NCBI GenBank assembly: GCA_022414725.1
Contig: CM039462.1
Coordinates: 54,066,973 to 54,130,972 of the forward strand
Reading direction: 5' to 3'
Source of the DNA: Microglena sp. YARC
Lineage: Eukaryota > Chlorophyta > Chlorophyceae > Chlamydomonadales > Chlamydomonadaceae
Length of the DNA stretch: 64,000 bases
The notes beneath the pieces were generated by a model. The model saw nothing but the letters and a program-made list of their open reading frames with translations. It ran no database searches and had not been told where the DNA came from. Of this stretch, positions 9,836-23,500 are shown one piece after another. The translations under genes were made by a program, and so were the position numbers. Positions within the stretch are counted from its first letter, which is position 1. Each line of letters begins with the position of its first letter.

Positions 9836-11584
9836 ATGATGACTGGTACTTTTGACCGCTTTGCCTTCAGTTCGGCTCCGATCAAGCGAGTCCAGGGGGT
9901 CCAGTTCTCTGTGTGGGATCCTGATGAGATTGTAAGACTTCCTAGATGCTGCGCCTCCGCGAATCGTTATTCCTTTCGCTGAATAAGTATTCTGACGACC
10001 TTGCCACTTGATGCCTTCTTTCCAGCGCAAATACTCGGTAGCTCGGATTGAGACAAGTGACACGTATGAGAAGGGGAGGCCGAAGCCTGGCGGTCTTTCT
10101 GACCTGAGGATGGGTACAATGGACAAGCAAGGAGGTGCCCTGTGCACTACAGATGGTTCTAATGCAATTGATTGCCCTGGCTACTTTGGCCACATTGAAC
10201 TTGCCAAGCCTATGTACCATGCCGGCTTCATCAAAACTGTCATTCGAGTCCTCCGTTGTGTGAGCCACCACACTTCACGCCTTCTGATTGACAAGGTAAT
10301 TGGCACATAGATTGATTGTGGTACGTGCAGTAAGGCCCTGCATATGAAGAGTGCAAGAAGTGGAGGTTTCTGAGACTGGTCAGATATGATGCTGTCTCAT
10401 GCGTCTCTTTTACCAAGCTAGCAATTATTGTATCCCCACGTACATGGTCCCCACGAGCATGATCTACACGTTTGTTGAGTGTACAGCGTATCTTTTCGGC
10501 TATGATCAGTAGCTTCTGGGCAGCTCCCCTGGCTTGCTACCTAGCCAAATCTAGGGCAACGCAGTGCATCTGCAAGCTGACAGAATCAGCACTGCTTATC
10601 AATCTTAGAGCTCAAACCTGTGGCTGGCTAAGGGAGCTGACTACAAGCTGCGGCTTTTATCTGAACAGAATAACTATGGGTGCAGGGATTCAGATTACAA
10701 GGTGCTCATGATCAACTTCTAAAACCTGCTCAGTTGTCCTGATAGCGGCCCTTATCTTTGCTGGTTAATCTTCATGAGCATTGCTGTTTCTTGAGCAAAA
10801 AACACTCAGCAGCCTCTACACCGTTAATTCCATTAATATACGAATCAAGGACGTTGTATGGTACTCGATAACCAGTACCTCGGTCGGGTTTTTGTTTTCC
10901 CCTGCCGTCCTTGTTCTCACCCAATTGCAAAACAGCTAAAGTCCTGCATCTTGTGGGCCCCCGTGCTTGAATGCATCTTTATGGGGCCCCATGCTTGAAT
11001 GCATCTTTATGGGCCCTGTATTGAGGCACAGATGGTGGCAGGATCCATCCTCCATCCCTGCATGTCAGCTGAGGCCCAAGGTCTGAAGATATTCTGTCCC
11101 AGCCTACGCCATTCCTGTTCATCTGTCCCGCGCTGATGTCCTGCTGACTTGGCTGTCACTGTCTTACCTCACCTGACTTACCTCACCTGTCTTGTCCCAC
11201 CTGGCAGGAGGATCCAAAATACATCCATGGCCTGAAAATCAAGAGCTCTGATGCTCGCCTGCGCCACTTTGTTGGTGCTTGCTCCAACAAGCGCATGGAT
11301 GAAGCCACTGGCAACTTGCAGCCTGCCTACAAAATGGATGGCATGAAGATCATGTGTGAGTTCCCCAAGCCCAAGGGTGAAGAGGAGGGAACAGATAATG
11401 GCGAGCGCAAGCAGGAGCTCACTGCCGCTCGCGCTCATGACATCTTGAAGCGCATCAGCGACGAAGACGCCGTGGCCTTGGGCTTCAACTGCACATACGC
11501 TCGCCCTGATTGGATGATCATCTCGGTCATGCCTGTCCCTCCTCTGAACGTGAGGCCATCAGTGATGATGGACAGCTCTGCCAG
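9836..11584 (+). CDS. RPB1: RPB1 exons 1-3: N-terminal clamp core
   Basis: Exon 1 encodes [20 protein letters not shown] and ends DPDEI|GTAAGA. The ATG doublet at 9836 is chosen because translation begins just before the conserved FSSAP. Exon 2 has [19 protein letters not shown]; exon 3 has [14 protein letters not shown] and [16 protein letters not shown]. Splice phases are 0, 0 and 2. The odd point is zinc binding. Of the usual ligands of the first site (C, C, C, H), the second C is D (CTTD) and the H of CPGH is Y. The second site has lost its CxxC (RCVSHHT) and both later cysteines, with the intervening loop shortened to [13 protein letters not shown]. Confidence 0.93.
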
Positions 11585-14500
11585 GTCTGTCACAATTACT
11601 TCTTTAGGTTTCATGTCCTGAAAACGGTATTATGAACCATATAACAATTAGAAGACTTATCTGCACCAGTCAGCTTCACTGGAAAGCACATCATGAGCAT
11701 CGCAAGAATCGAAAAGGACCATGAGCATGGTGGCGGTTGGCCCCAGTGTAAGCAAACAGGCTGGCCCCTCAACCTCATGCCTCGTAAGAAGGCGTATTAT
11801 TTACGTATAGATGCATTGACTTATTTATCCTGTGCCTGGTGCAATTTTAGTGCTAAGAGCACCCAGGCAGATTGGAGAAGAGAACAGTGTCTTCGGGAGA
11901 TCGCCGTGTCTGTTCTGCTGTCTGATCAAACATGATCCGATTAAAAGCTATCATCATCAGCTTTCACGTGCCTGCACTGCAGGTGTGAGGATGACTTGAC
12001 ACATAAGCTGGCTGAGATTATCCGAGCAAACAACCAGCTGAAGAGGCAGGAGCAGAATGGAGCTCCGCAGCACATCATCAATGAGTTCGCCCACCTGGTG
12101 CAGTATCACATCATGACGTGAGTTTGGTTATCTGCTGTCATTTGCAGTTTGTTGATTGTTACAGTTAGTTGATTTTTGAATTTATTTGATTTTTGCAGTT
12201 GCAGTTGCAGTTTATTTTTATTTTTTTCTGCTGTCATTTGCATTGGCAGTTTATCTGCTCTATTTGCAGTTTGTGACCTGCCTGTTTGAATAAGCCTGGT
12301 GCAATATCACATAATGATGTGAGTTTGGTTATCTGCTTTCATTTGCAGATTGTGATTTGCTTTCAATTGCAGTTAGTGATCAGCTCTCATTTGCAGTTTT
12401 TATCTGCTTGTTTGACTTAGCTTGTGCCCAGTATGCTCACTTAGGGAGAACTAGACAAAATGACATTACATGTACCTGTCACAAGGGCGCCTACCTCTGA
12501 CCTTATCCTTATACCTGTCACAAGAGCCTCTACAGCCTTAACCTTCACTAATAAAACTTATGAGGAAGAGTCGTAGTGTCGTATGACATTTCGCCGATAA
12601 TCTTGGAACCAGAACAATATTGGCTACCCTATTAATGAACAACATCGCCTATATAATGGGAATGGCAACTAATATAAGTGTTTGAAAAACTAATATTATT
12701 ATAGTGTCACAATAATATTAGTTTTTCAAATAAATTCGAAATTCTGGTGAGACGGCTTGTCCGATTAATAATATTCAATATTATTTATTCACTAATATTA
12801 CATAACAAAGCTGACCCCTACCTATATAGCCTGTGTCCTCAGAACCCTTGTTGTTGCACCCACAACAGGTACATGGACAACTCTCTGCCTGGCCTTGCAC
12901 CAGCTCTTCATAAGAGCGGCAGGCCCATTAAAAGTATCAGCCAACGTCTCAAGGGCAAGGAAGGACGAGTCAGGTATGTCAATAAATACATAGTACGCCT
13001 TCTTACGAGGCATGAGGTTGAGGGGGCCAGCCCGTTTGCCGGCACTGGGGCCAACCATGGATAGTGGGTGTAGGAGGGCTGTCATTGCCTTGAGGTATGT
13101 CCGCTTATTTCCTCTTTCTTATTTTAACCAGACTCCTGCCCTAGAGACCACTGTTTATTTGTTGCTGCTACACGTAGCAGCTTCTAGGCAGCTCCCTTTC
13201 CCTGAAGTGGAGCCAATCCTGAAGCCAGCTATTGCGTCTAAAAGCTGACATGACAGGCATTCCAATGCAGCTGCCTTGTGTAGTTTGCTTGAGTGGGGTT
13301 GGGTCAATGGGGTGGGGATGATCGACTCATGGCACCTCCATATAAAGTTGCAGGGTTATTGTGCAAGTGCAACAATGGAATTTGGGCTTCAGCAACTCAC
13401 TCCAATTTCAGCAAGCATATTCCAATTGCTGAGTCGATTCCCTCCTTGGCTGTCTGCGCCATTCTGAAGTCTGTCACCTCCATCCTGCACAGGGGTTACT
13501 GAATGGGCAAGCGTGTTTAGTGTGGTAGAATAGGGTGGGTGGGCTGGAGTGTGTGTGTGTGGTGAGGGTGCTCAACACATAGCACCTCCTTCCCTCCTTG
13601 GCTTTCTCTGCCATACTGAAGCCTGTTGCCTCCATCCTGAAGTCTGTCACCTCCATCCTGCACAGGGGTGACTTAATGGGCAAGCGTGTTTAGTGTGGTA
13701 GAATAGGGTGGGTGGGCTGGAGTGTGTGTGTGTGGTGAGGGTGCTCAACACATAGCACCTCCTTCCCTCCTTGGCTTTCTCTGCCGTACTGAAGCCTGTC
13801 TCCTCCATACTGAAGTCTGTCACCTCCATCCTGCACACGGGTGACTTAATGGGCAAGCGTGTTGAGCAAGTGTTTAGTGTGGTAGAATGGGGTGGGTGGG
13901 TGGGTTTTTGTGTGTGTGTGGGTGGATTTGGGGGGGGCTTAACACGTATCACGTCCTTCCCTCCTCGGCCTTCTCTGCCATACTGAAGCCTGTCACCTCC
14001 ATTCTGCGCAGGGGTAACTTGATGGGCAAGCGTGTTGACTTCTCAGCACGTACAGTCATCACCGGAGATCCCAACCTCGGTATCGATGAGCTAGGTGTCC
14101 CTTGGTCCATCGCGCTGAATCTTACCTTCCCTGAGACCACCACTGCCTTCAACATTGAGTGGTGAGTTAGACCACTTGCCCCACCATTGCTGATATATTT
14201 TTGCTTAACACTGTTTGTGATGGAATTGATGAGCTAGCTGGCCCATGGTCCATCGCTCTCAATCTCACCTTCCCTGAGACCACAATGGCCTTCAAAATTG
14301 AATGGTGAGTCATGATTTTATTGAAAGGATTCTCCCCCCAGGAGACGGGTCTCAAACCAGTGCCACTGAGGATTCAGAAAGAAAGGCGGAGCAATTCCTG
14401 TATTTTGGCGCTCCCCCAGAACCCCAGGCTCTGTGCTTGCCCCTCCGCCATATAATGGCTACGCTGGAATGAGGCTGACATAAGTAGCTACTCAACCTGG

Positions 14501-17500
14501 CCTACAGAAAGCTCGAAAAACAAATACTGCCCAACCAACACTGTCAGGATGCAGAAGTTGGTTGACACCCACCCACCACTCACCCACCCCTCCACTCTCA
14601 AACACCCGCAAACTAGCCCACCACCACTCACCACCCACCGCTCTCAAAACACCCACTAAGTACCCCTCCTACCACCCACCACTCACAAACCCACTCATAA
14701 AATACACCACCCACCACTCAAAAACCAACCCACAAACTGCCCCACCCACAAACTACCCCACCCACAATGATGACAGGTTGCAGAAGTTGGTGGACAACGG
14801 CCCCCACCCACCCCCTGGTGAAACTGGGGCTAAGTTCATCATCCGCGAGGATGGACGCCGTATCAACCTGACCTTCATGAAAGCGGGTGCTGACAAGAGG
14901 CTTGAAATTGGAGATAAGGTGGGGAATATAGGGAATTGGTGAGGGGGAGGTGGGGGAGGCGATGGAGTGTGTGTGTGTGTGTGTGGGTGGGGTGGGGGGG
15001 TGGGGGGGGGGCAGAGGGAGAAGGGGGAAGATGGGGAGTAGAAGGAGGTGAAGGAAAAAAAGGTGCTGGCTAGAGGCTTAAAATTTGAGACAAGGAGAAG
15101 AGACGCGTGTGTACCTTAGTATGTGGACTTCAAAACTGTTTGCAATTGGAGAAGGGTGGTGGGGTAGGAACGGAAGGAGGAGTGGTTAAGGTTGGGGGGT
15201 GTAATGATTGTGGGAAGAGTTTGGATTGGGAGGAGGGGGGGGTAGGGGGGGGGTAGGTGAGTAGGTGGGGGGTTTGGTGGCTCCCCTCAACACTCACAAA
15301 CCCACCCACTAACTGCCCCACCACCCACCACCACCACCCACCCTCCTACACTGACCCACACACCCTACCACCCGCGCATGTTTGAGCGCCACATGGTGAA
15401 TGCAGATTGGAGTATCTCCAACCGACAGCTCTCCTTTCAAAAGCTTGTGCATAAGTTGAGGCACCCACCCACCAACGCACCCCCCTCCCCTCCCCCACAC
15501 ACACGCTCACACGCAAACACGCACAATCTGTAACTCACACTACCGGTATTCACACCCCACCTTTACCCACCTCCCACAGGTTGAGCGCCACATGGTGAAT
15601 GGAGATTGGATTCTCTTCAACCGACAGCCCTCCTTGCATAAGATGTCCATGATGGGGCATAAGGTCAAGATCCTGCCCTACTCCACGTTCAGGTGATTTA
15701 TGCTGATTTATATTTCCTTCGAGAAAATATTATGGCATTTCTGAAACTGTCTGTGAACTCTCCGTACTGTGCTGATTTTGATGCTGATTTTTCATTGGCT
15801 ATTAAAGTAGCATGTTGGCCTTCCTCTGCAGGCTGATCCTGTCTGAAACCTCTCAGTACAATGCTGTTTAGGACGCTGATTGTGCTGATTAACCATTCCC
15901 TTTCGAAATAACAATTTGTCCTTCCTTGCATGCTGAACCGGTCTGTGACCTCTCCGTACAATGCTGATTTTGATGCTGATTTATTCTGATTTTGCATTCC
16001 CTTTCAAAATATCATGTTGGCCTTCCTTTGCAGGCTGAACTTGTCTGTGACCACACCGTACAATGCTGATTTCGATGGTGATGAGATGAACTTGCACATT
16101 GCCCAGACACACGAGACCCGAGCTGAGATGCGGGATATCATGAGTGTGAGTATGCCACTTTTTTGCCTTGTACACAAAAGTCAAGCTGAGATGCGGGAAG
16201 TCGATGATTAGTTATTATACCACTTTTATGCCTTATGTGCTTTTTGCTTCACAAGCTTCTTGTACACTGCCTGTATCCCTCTACCCTATGTTTGGGGCTA
16301 CCCTTGGACACAGCTTTTTCCAGCTACGACCAACAGCTTCTAGGACCTCCCTGAACTGTCTATTGAGCCAAAATGCATTCGACAACAAAATGTAATGCAC
16401 AATGATAATGGTAATGTAATGTATCTCTTTATCGGTCACCTGCAGGTCCCAACGGAAACATTGTAATCAGGTCAGGCTAACAAGCCCCGTTCATTGTATT
16501 GTGCAAAGACTCATACTGCTTTGGGCTGCACGGCAAGTTTCTGTTTCTGCCAGTTGTAATGATATCAATAACTCGGTCTTTGGGATCAACATCCTATGAT
16601 TAATGACAGTCCCTTTATATGGTGGATGAGATTCCCCTATGTAACTGGACCTAGACTTGACAAGGGGGCCTACAAGCAGTCTGGGCCGAACTTATATTTG
16701 TACACGATTCCTGGACGGTAGAAATGCACGGGCTTCTACCTCGACCTCAGCGGGAATTTCATGATTGACAGCTTGACCAACCACTGCGACCGTGCACCTA
16801 TCGAGTCATCTGTTTACAAAGTAATGATAACGCCTGGTGCAGTTTTTTTTGTTTCTAACCATGAAAGTGGGTTTCTTCTAAGCTTAATGGTTTTAGGCCT
16901 CCCATCAAGAGACGAGCGTATCAGTGCTTTCTGTAAGCTTCTTCATAGCTTTTCAGAGGCCATCGAGGCAAACCAAAAATGGTTAACTTTTTTATCAGCG
17001 ATAATTTCGCTAAAACGGGGTCAAAACTAAGCGATCGCTATATTATAGCGGAAATAAAAATCCCTGGCCTGGTGGGCTGGTTGACCACACTCACTGTATC
17101 ACTGAGCCATTCGTCGAAGAACATAATCCATCTGTTACAGACGTCACGAGAACGCCTTCCCGCTATGAACTGCTGCCCCGACTTAGCCAATGTTAACCAG
17201 CTGACTGAAATATTGTTTAGCAGTTACAACTATCGCTATAAATATCACTATTATCATATAAATAGTAATACTAACATCATCCCTTTTCTTCGCTGGGTCG
17301 CATAACAGGTTCCACCATTATTATGCACACCAATTCTGTGTATTCTTTGTAATGGTAATGATCATCATCATCATCCATCAATCATCATCATCATCATCAT
17401 TCATCACCTCTTCTGTGTGTCCCACAGGTTGATGACAAAGCGCGACACCTTCATTTTTAGAACAGACCTGATGAATGGAATCCTCAATGTGCATTGATGG

Positions 17501-20500
17501 ATGGGAACGGCTCTTCAGTGCCCATGCCCTGCCCAGATCCNNNNNNNNNNNNNNNNNNNNNNNNNNNNNNNNNNNNNNNNNNNNNNNNNNNNNNNNNNNN
17601 NNNNNNNNNNNNNNNNNNNNNNNNNNNNNNNNNNNNNNNNNNNNNNNNNNNNNNNNNNNNNNNNNNNNNNNNNNNNNNNNNNNNNNNNNNNNNNNNNNNN
17701 NNNNNNNNNNNNNNNNNNNNNNNNNNNNNNNNNNNNNNNNNNNNNNNNNNNNNNNNNNNNNNNNNNNNNNNNNNNNNNNNNNNNNNNNNNNNNNNNNNNN
17801 NNNNNNNNNNNNNNNNNNNNNNNNNNNNNNNNNNNNNNNNNNNNNNNNNNNNNNNNNNNNNNNNNNNNNNNNNNNNNNNNNNNNNNNNNNNNNNNNNNNN
17901 NNNNNNNNNNNNNNNNNNNNNNNNNNNNNNNNNNNNNNNNNNNNNNNNNNNNNNNNNNNNNNNNNNNNNNNNNNNNNNNNNNNNNNNNNNNNNNNNNNNN
18001 NNNNNNNNNNNNNNNNNNNNNNNNNNNNNNNNNNNNNNNNNNNNNNNNNNNNNNNNNNNNNNNNNNNNNNNNNNNNNNNNNNNNNNNNNNNNNNNNNNNN
18101 NNNNNNNNNNNNNNNNNNNNNNNNNNNNNNNNNNNNNNNNNNNNNNNNNNNNNNNNNNNNNNNNNNNNNNNNNNNNNNNNNNNNNNNNNNNNNNNNNNNN
18201 NNNNNNNNNNNNNNNNNNNNNNNNNNNNNNNNNNNNNNNNNNNNNNNNNNNNNNNNNNNNNNNNNNNNNNNNNNNNNNNNNNNNNNNNNNNNNNNNNNNN
18301 NNNNNNNNNNNNNNNNNNNNNNNNNNNNNNNNNNNNNNNNNNNNNNNNNNNNNNNNNNNNNNNNNNNNNNNNNNNNNNNNNNNNNNNNNNNNNNNNNNNN
18401 NNNNNNNNNNNNNNNNNNNNNNNNNNNNNNNNNNNNNNNNNNNNNNNNNNNNNNNNNNNNNNNNNNNNNNNNNNNNNNNNNNNNNNNNNNNNNNNNNNNN
18501 NNNNNNNNNNNNNNNNNNNNNNNNNNNNNNNNNNNNNNNNGGTGTGTGAGGTGGCGGTGGGGGCTCGTCCACATCACCTGAATGGAGCTGTGGCCCCTGA
18601 TGGCACACGACTGGCTGAAACTAACTACACACGGCCGTGAACAATGTTTGCATAGCATGGTGTGATGTGGCGCCCGGGGGGTGGGGGGTGCCTCCGTCCC
18701 ACTCATGCTAGCGCTAATGAGCGCTGGCCCTGGATGCACACGACTGTGACACTCTCTCATTTTATCGTGCAACAATGTGTTGCATAGCATGGTGTGGGTG
18801 TGTGTGTGTTGTCACTGTTGTGCGGGGCGTTTGTGGGGGCGAGGGGGGGCTTGTCCCACATCACTCTGAATGGAGCTGCGCCGCTGATGGCACTACGACT
18901 GCTTGATTCTAACTTACAACACTGATCACGTGAAATCCAACTTTTTGCATGCATGGGTGTGGGTGGTCGGTGTGTTGTGGGGGAGGGGGCTCGTCCACAT
19001 CACCTGAAGGACGCTGGTGCCCTGATGGCACACGTTGCTCGATCTAATAACACACGGGCCTCCTGTGAACACTCCTCTCGCATTACATGCTGTGCGGTGT
19101 GGGGGTGGGGGGGGGGGGGGGCTCCGTCCACATCACCTGCAATGGAGTCTGGGCCCTATAGGCACTACGACTGCTTGAACTCCTAAACTAGCAACACGGC
19201 GGCTGAACAATGTTGCATACATGGTGTGAGGTGCTGAGCATCATGTCTTGTGGGGGGGGGGGGCTCGTCCACATCACCTTGAATGGAGCTGGGCCCTGAT
19301 GGCCACACTGACTGCTTGATCTAACTACACACGAACTCACATCGCCGTGAACAAATGTTGGCATAGCATGGTGTGGCGCCCCTTAAAACTCCTGTGAATG
19401 TGTGTGTGTGTTGGGTGGGGGGGGGCGGGCTGTGTCCACATCACCTGAATGGCAGCTGGCCCTGATGCGAGCGACGACTCTGCTGATCCTCACACATAAA
19501 AACGGGCCTATCTGAACAATGTTGCATTTCAGCAATGTGCTTACCATGTGTGGGAATCCCTATGGAGGGGGGGGGGGGAAGGGGGGAAAGCCGTGCGTCC
19601 ACATCACCTGACTCTGGGTTCCCTGCATGGCAACAACGACTGACTGATTCTTAACTTATTACACGGGTGAACAATGTTGCATAGCATTGTGTGGGTGTGG
19701 TGGGGGGGGGGGGGGGGGCTCTGTTCCACAATCACGCTGACATGGAGAGCTGGGTCTATCCTGATGGCAACGACTGACTGATCTTAACTACACACGTAGT
19801 AACAATTGTTGCATAGCATGCATGTGGGTGTGGGGGGGGGGGGTGAGGGGGGGGGCTCGTCCACATCACCTAATGGAGCTGGGCCCTGATGGCACACGGT
19901 TGACTTGCTGATCTAACTTAACACTACGGGTGAACAAGTTGCATAGCATGGTGTGGGGGGGGGGGGGGGGGGGGGGCGCTCGTCCACATAGGAACCTGGC
20001 ATCTGATGGCTACACACTGGCTGATCTAACTACACACGGCCGTGAACAATGTTGCCATAGCATGGTGTGGGGGGGGGGGGGGGCCCCGGGGGGGCTGGGG
20101 CGCTCGTCCACATCACCAATGAATGGAGCTGCGGCCTTCGATGGCACACGACAATGATCCCTAACTAAACACGGTTCGCCACAATTTGCCATAGCATGCT
20201 CTGTGGGTGTGTGTGTGTTGTGGGGGGGGGAGGGGGGGGGGCTGTGTCACATCACCTGAATGGGTCTGCCCTCATGGCCACGACTGCTGGAATTCTAACC
20301 TACACACGGCCAAGTGAAACAATGTATGCATAGCGGTGTGCCGGTTGGGTGGTGGGCGGGGGGGGGGGCGCTGGGGGCTCGTCCAACATCACCTAATGGA
20401 GCTGTGCCCCTGATGGCACACGACTGCTGATCTAACTACACACGGTGAACAATTTGCATAGCATTGGTGTGGAGGGGGGGGGGGGGGGAGCGGCCGGGTG

Positions 20501-23500
20501 GCTCGTCCACATTCACCTGAAATGGAGCTGGGCCCTGCATGGACACGACTGCTGATCTTAGACTACACCGGCAGTGAACAATGTCATTAGCCATGGTGTG
20601 GGTGTGTTGGTGTTGTGTGTGGGGCGGGAAGGGCTCGTCCACATTCGACCTGAATTGGAGCTGGGCTTCCTGATGCACAACGACTGCTGCATCTAACTTA
20701 CACACGGTGCCGCATATCCCGGGTGAACAAATGTTGCATAGCATGGTTGTGGGTGTAGGGGCGGGGGGGGATCGAGGGGGGGGGGGGCTCGTCCAACATC
20801 ACCTGAATGAGCTGGGCGCCTGATGGCACACGACTTGCTGACTGGTAACTACACACGCGGCTCGTGAACAATGTTGCATAGCATTGTGCTGTGTATAATG
20901 GTGGGGGGGGGGGGGAGGGGGGCTTGTCTAATAATTCGCTCGAATGGTACGGCTGCCCTTCCTGGAGTGTGGCGAGCGACGGCACTGGCTGATCTAATAC
21001 ACACGGCGTGAACAATGTTGCACTCCTCTCTCGTGAGGTGTTGTGTGTGTGTGGGGGGGCTCGTCCACACTCAACATTGTTAATTGAGCGTGGGCCCTAT
21101 GGCACACGACTGCTAGCATGCTAAGCGGTTACCACACGGGAGCGGAATCTGTGAACAATGTTGCATAGAAAAAGAGAGGGCCATCTCCTCGGTGCTCGAG
21201 TGTGGCCTGTGTGGGGGGGGGGGCAGGGCTCGTCCACACTCCACCTGAATGGAGCTAGGGCACAATGATGCGCACACCGACTTGCTGCATCTAAACTACA
21301 CAACGGAGCCCGTAAACGAACTTTTCCATAGCATGTGTGCGGTGGGTGTGAGGGGGGGGGGGCGTGTGGGGCTCCGTCCATCATCACTCCTAATATTGGC
21401 CCTGATGGCACCACGACTGACCTAACTCTCAACTACAACCTCGGGTCCTGTGAACAAATGTGCATAGCATGTGTGGGAGGGAGGGGGGGGAGGGGGGGGG
21501 CTCGTCCACATTCACCTGAATGGAGTGGGCCCTGGAGGCACACGCTGCCCTGATCTAACTACACACGTGTGAAACAATTTGCATAGCATGGTGTGGGTGT
21601 GGGGGGGGGGGGGGGGGGGGGGCTCGTCCACATCACCTAATGGAGCTGGCCCTGATGGCACACGACTGCCTTGATCTAATCTACACTACGGGTGTCACAA
21701 TGTGCATAAGCATGGTGTGGTGTGGGTGTGTGTGTTCATAAATCGTACTGTGGGGCGGGGGGCTCGTCCACATCACCTGAATGGAGCTGGCCCTGATGGC
21801 ACCATACCTGATCTAACTACACACGGTGGCGGCCGTGAATGTTGCCCCCCGTTGTGCCCATAGCAATGGTGTGGGTAGTGGGGGGGCGGGATGGGGGGGG
21901 GGGCTCTTCACATCACTTGAATGGAGCTTGTGGCCCTGTGCTACTACAGGACTGGGTATGCGTGAGAGCGTTACACACGGCTCAGCGTCACACAAATCCT
22001 CTTGCCATAGCAATGTGTGGGTGTGGGCGGGGGGCGGGGGGGGGGCTCCCGTCCATCATGACCCTTGAATGGAGCTGGCCCTGATGGGCAACACCAGTGG
22101 ACTGCCTGACTCTCCTAACTTACACACGGCCGGGTGAAAATCAATGTGCTATAGCATGGTGTGAGGTGTGTGGTGTTGAGGGGGGGGGGGGAGGGCTCGT
22201 CACATCACTCTTAAGGAGCTGTCCGCCCTTATGTGCCACACGACTGCCCTGACTCCACCTCCCACCCTCTGTGAACACTGTTGGCCATAAAGTATTTTTG
22301 TGGGAGTGTGATTTATGTGTGGGGGGAGGGGGAGGGACAGGGCGGGAGGGCGGGCTTCGTCCACACATCCAGGCTCGAACTTGGAGCTGGGCCCTGACTG
22401 GACACGACTGCTGATTCTACTCCACGCAGTGAACAATGTTGCATAGCATTAGGTTGGGTTGTGGGTGTGCTCGGGGGGGAGTGCTGTCTCATCTATCACC
22501 TGAATGGAGATGGCCCCTGAATTGGGCACACGACTGCTGATCTAACTTACACACGGAAGCTGTGATATCCAATGTTGCATAGGGCATGAGTGTGGTGGTG
22601 GTGTGTGTGTGGGGCGGGGGGGCTCGTCCACTATCACCTGACATGGAGCTGGGCCCTGATGGCACACGACTGCTGATCTAACTACACACGGATGCTGTGA
22701 ACAATGCTTGCATAGCATGGGTGTGCGGCTGTGGGTTTGGGGGGGGGGGGAGGGGGCTCGTCCACATAATGATGGAGCTGTGCCCTGATTGAGCACACGG
22801 AACTGCTGAATCTATTACTTACACACCGCTCGGCCCGCGTGAACAATTGTTGCCAATAGCATGGTGTGGGTGTTGTGTTTGGGGGGGGGGGGCTCGTCCA
22901 CATCACCTGATGAGCTGGGGCCCTGACTCGCACACTGTACTGTCTGAATTCTAACAACACGGCCGTGAACAAGTGTTGCAATAGCATGGTGTGGTGTGGT
23001 GGGGGGGGGAGGGGGGTGGGCTTCTGGTCCACATCACTTCTGAAATGGAGCTGGCCCTCGATGCACACGACTGCTGATACTATACTTATCACACGGCGTG
23101 AACAATGTTGCATAGCATGGTGTGGGTTGTGGGGGGGGCGGGGCGCAGGCTCGTCCACATCACTTGACATGGAGCTGTGGCCCTGATGGCACACGACTGC
23201 TGATCTAACTTACAACACGGACCCGTTGAACAATTTGCTTAGCATCGGGTGTGCGGTGTGTGCGTGTGTGTGGGGGGGGGGTGCGGGGGGGGGGTTTGTC
23301 CACAGCACCTGAATGGAGCTGCTGCGCCCCTGATGGCACACGACTGCTGATCTAACTACACACGGTGTGGAACAATGCGTTGCCTTAGCATGGTTGGGTG
23401 TGTGTGTGTTGTGTGTTGGTGGGGGGGGGGGGGGGGGCTTCATCACCTGAATGGAGCTGGGGCCCTGATGGCACACGACTGCTGATCTAACTACACACGT

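Noticed and set aside
17475..18790. Long open frames of 350-470 codons in several frames
   Set aside because: They run through the 1000-N gap; the residues are undetermined and not evidence of genes.
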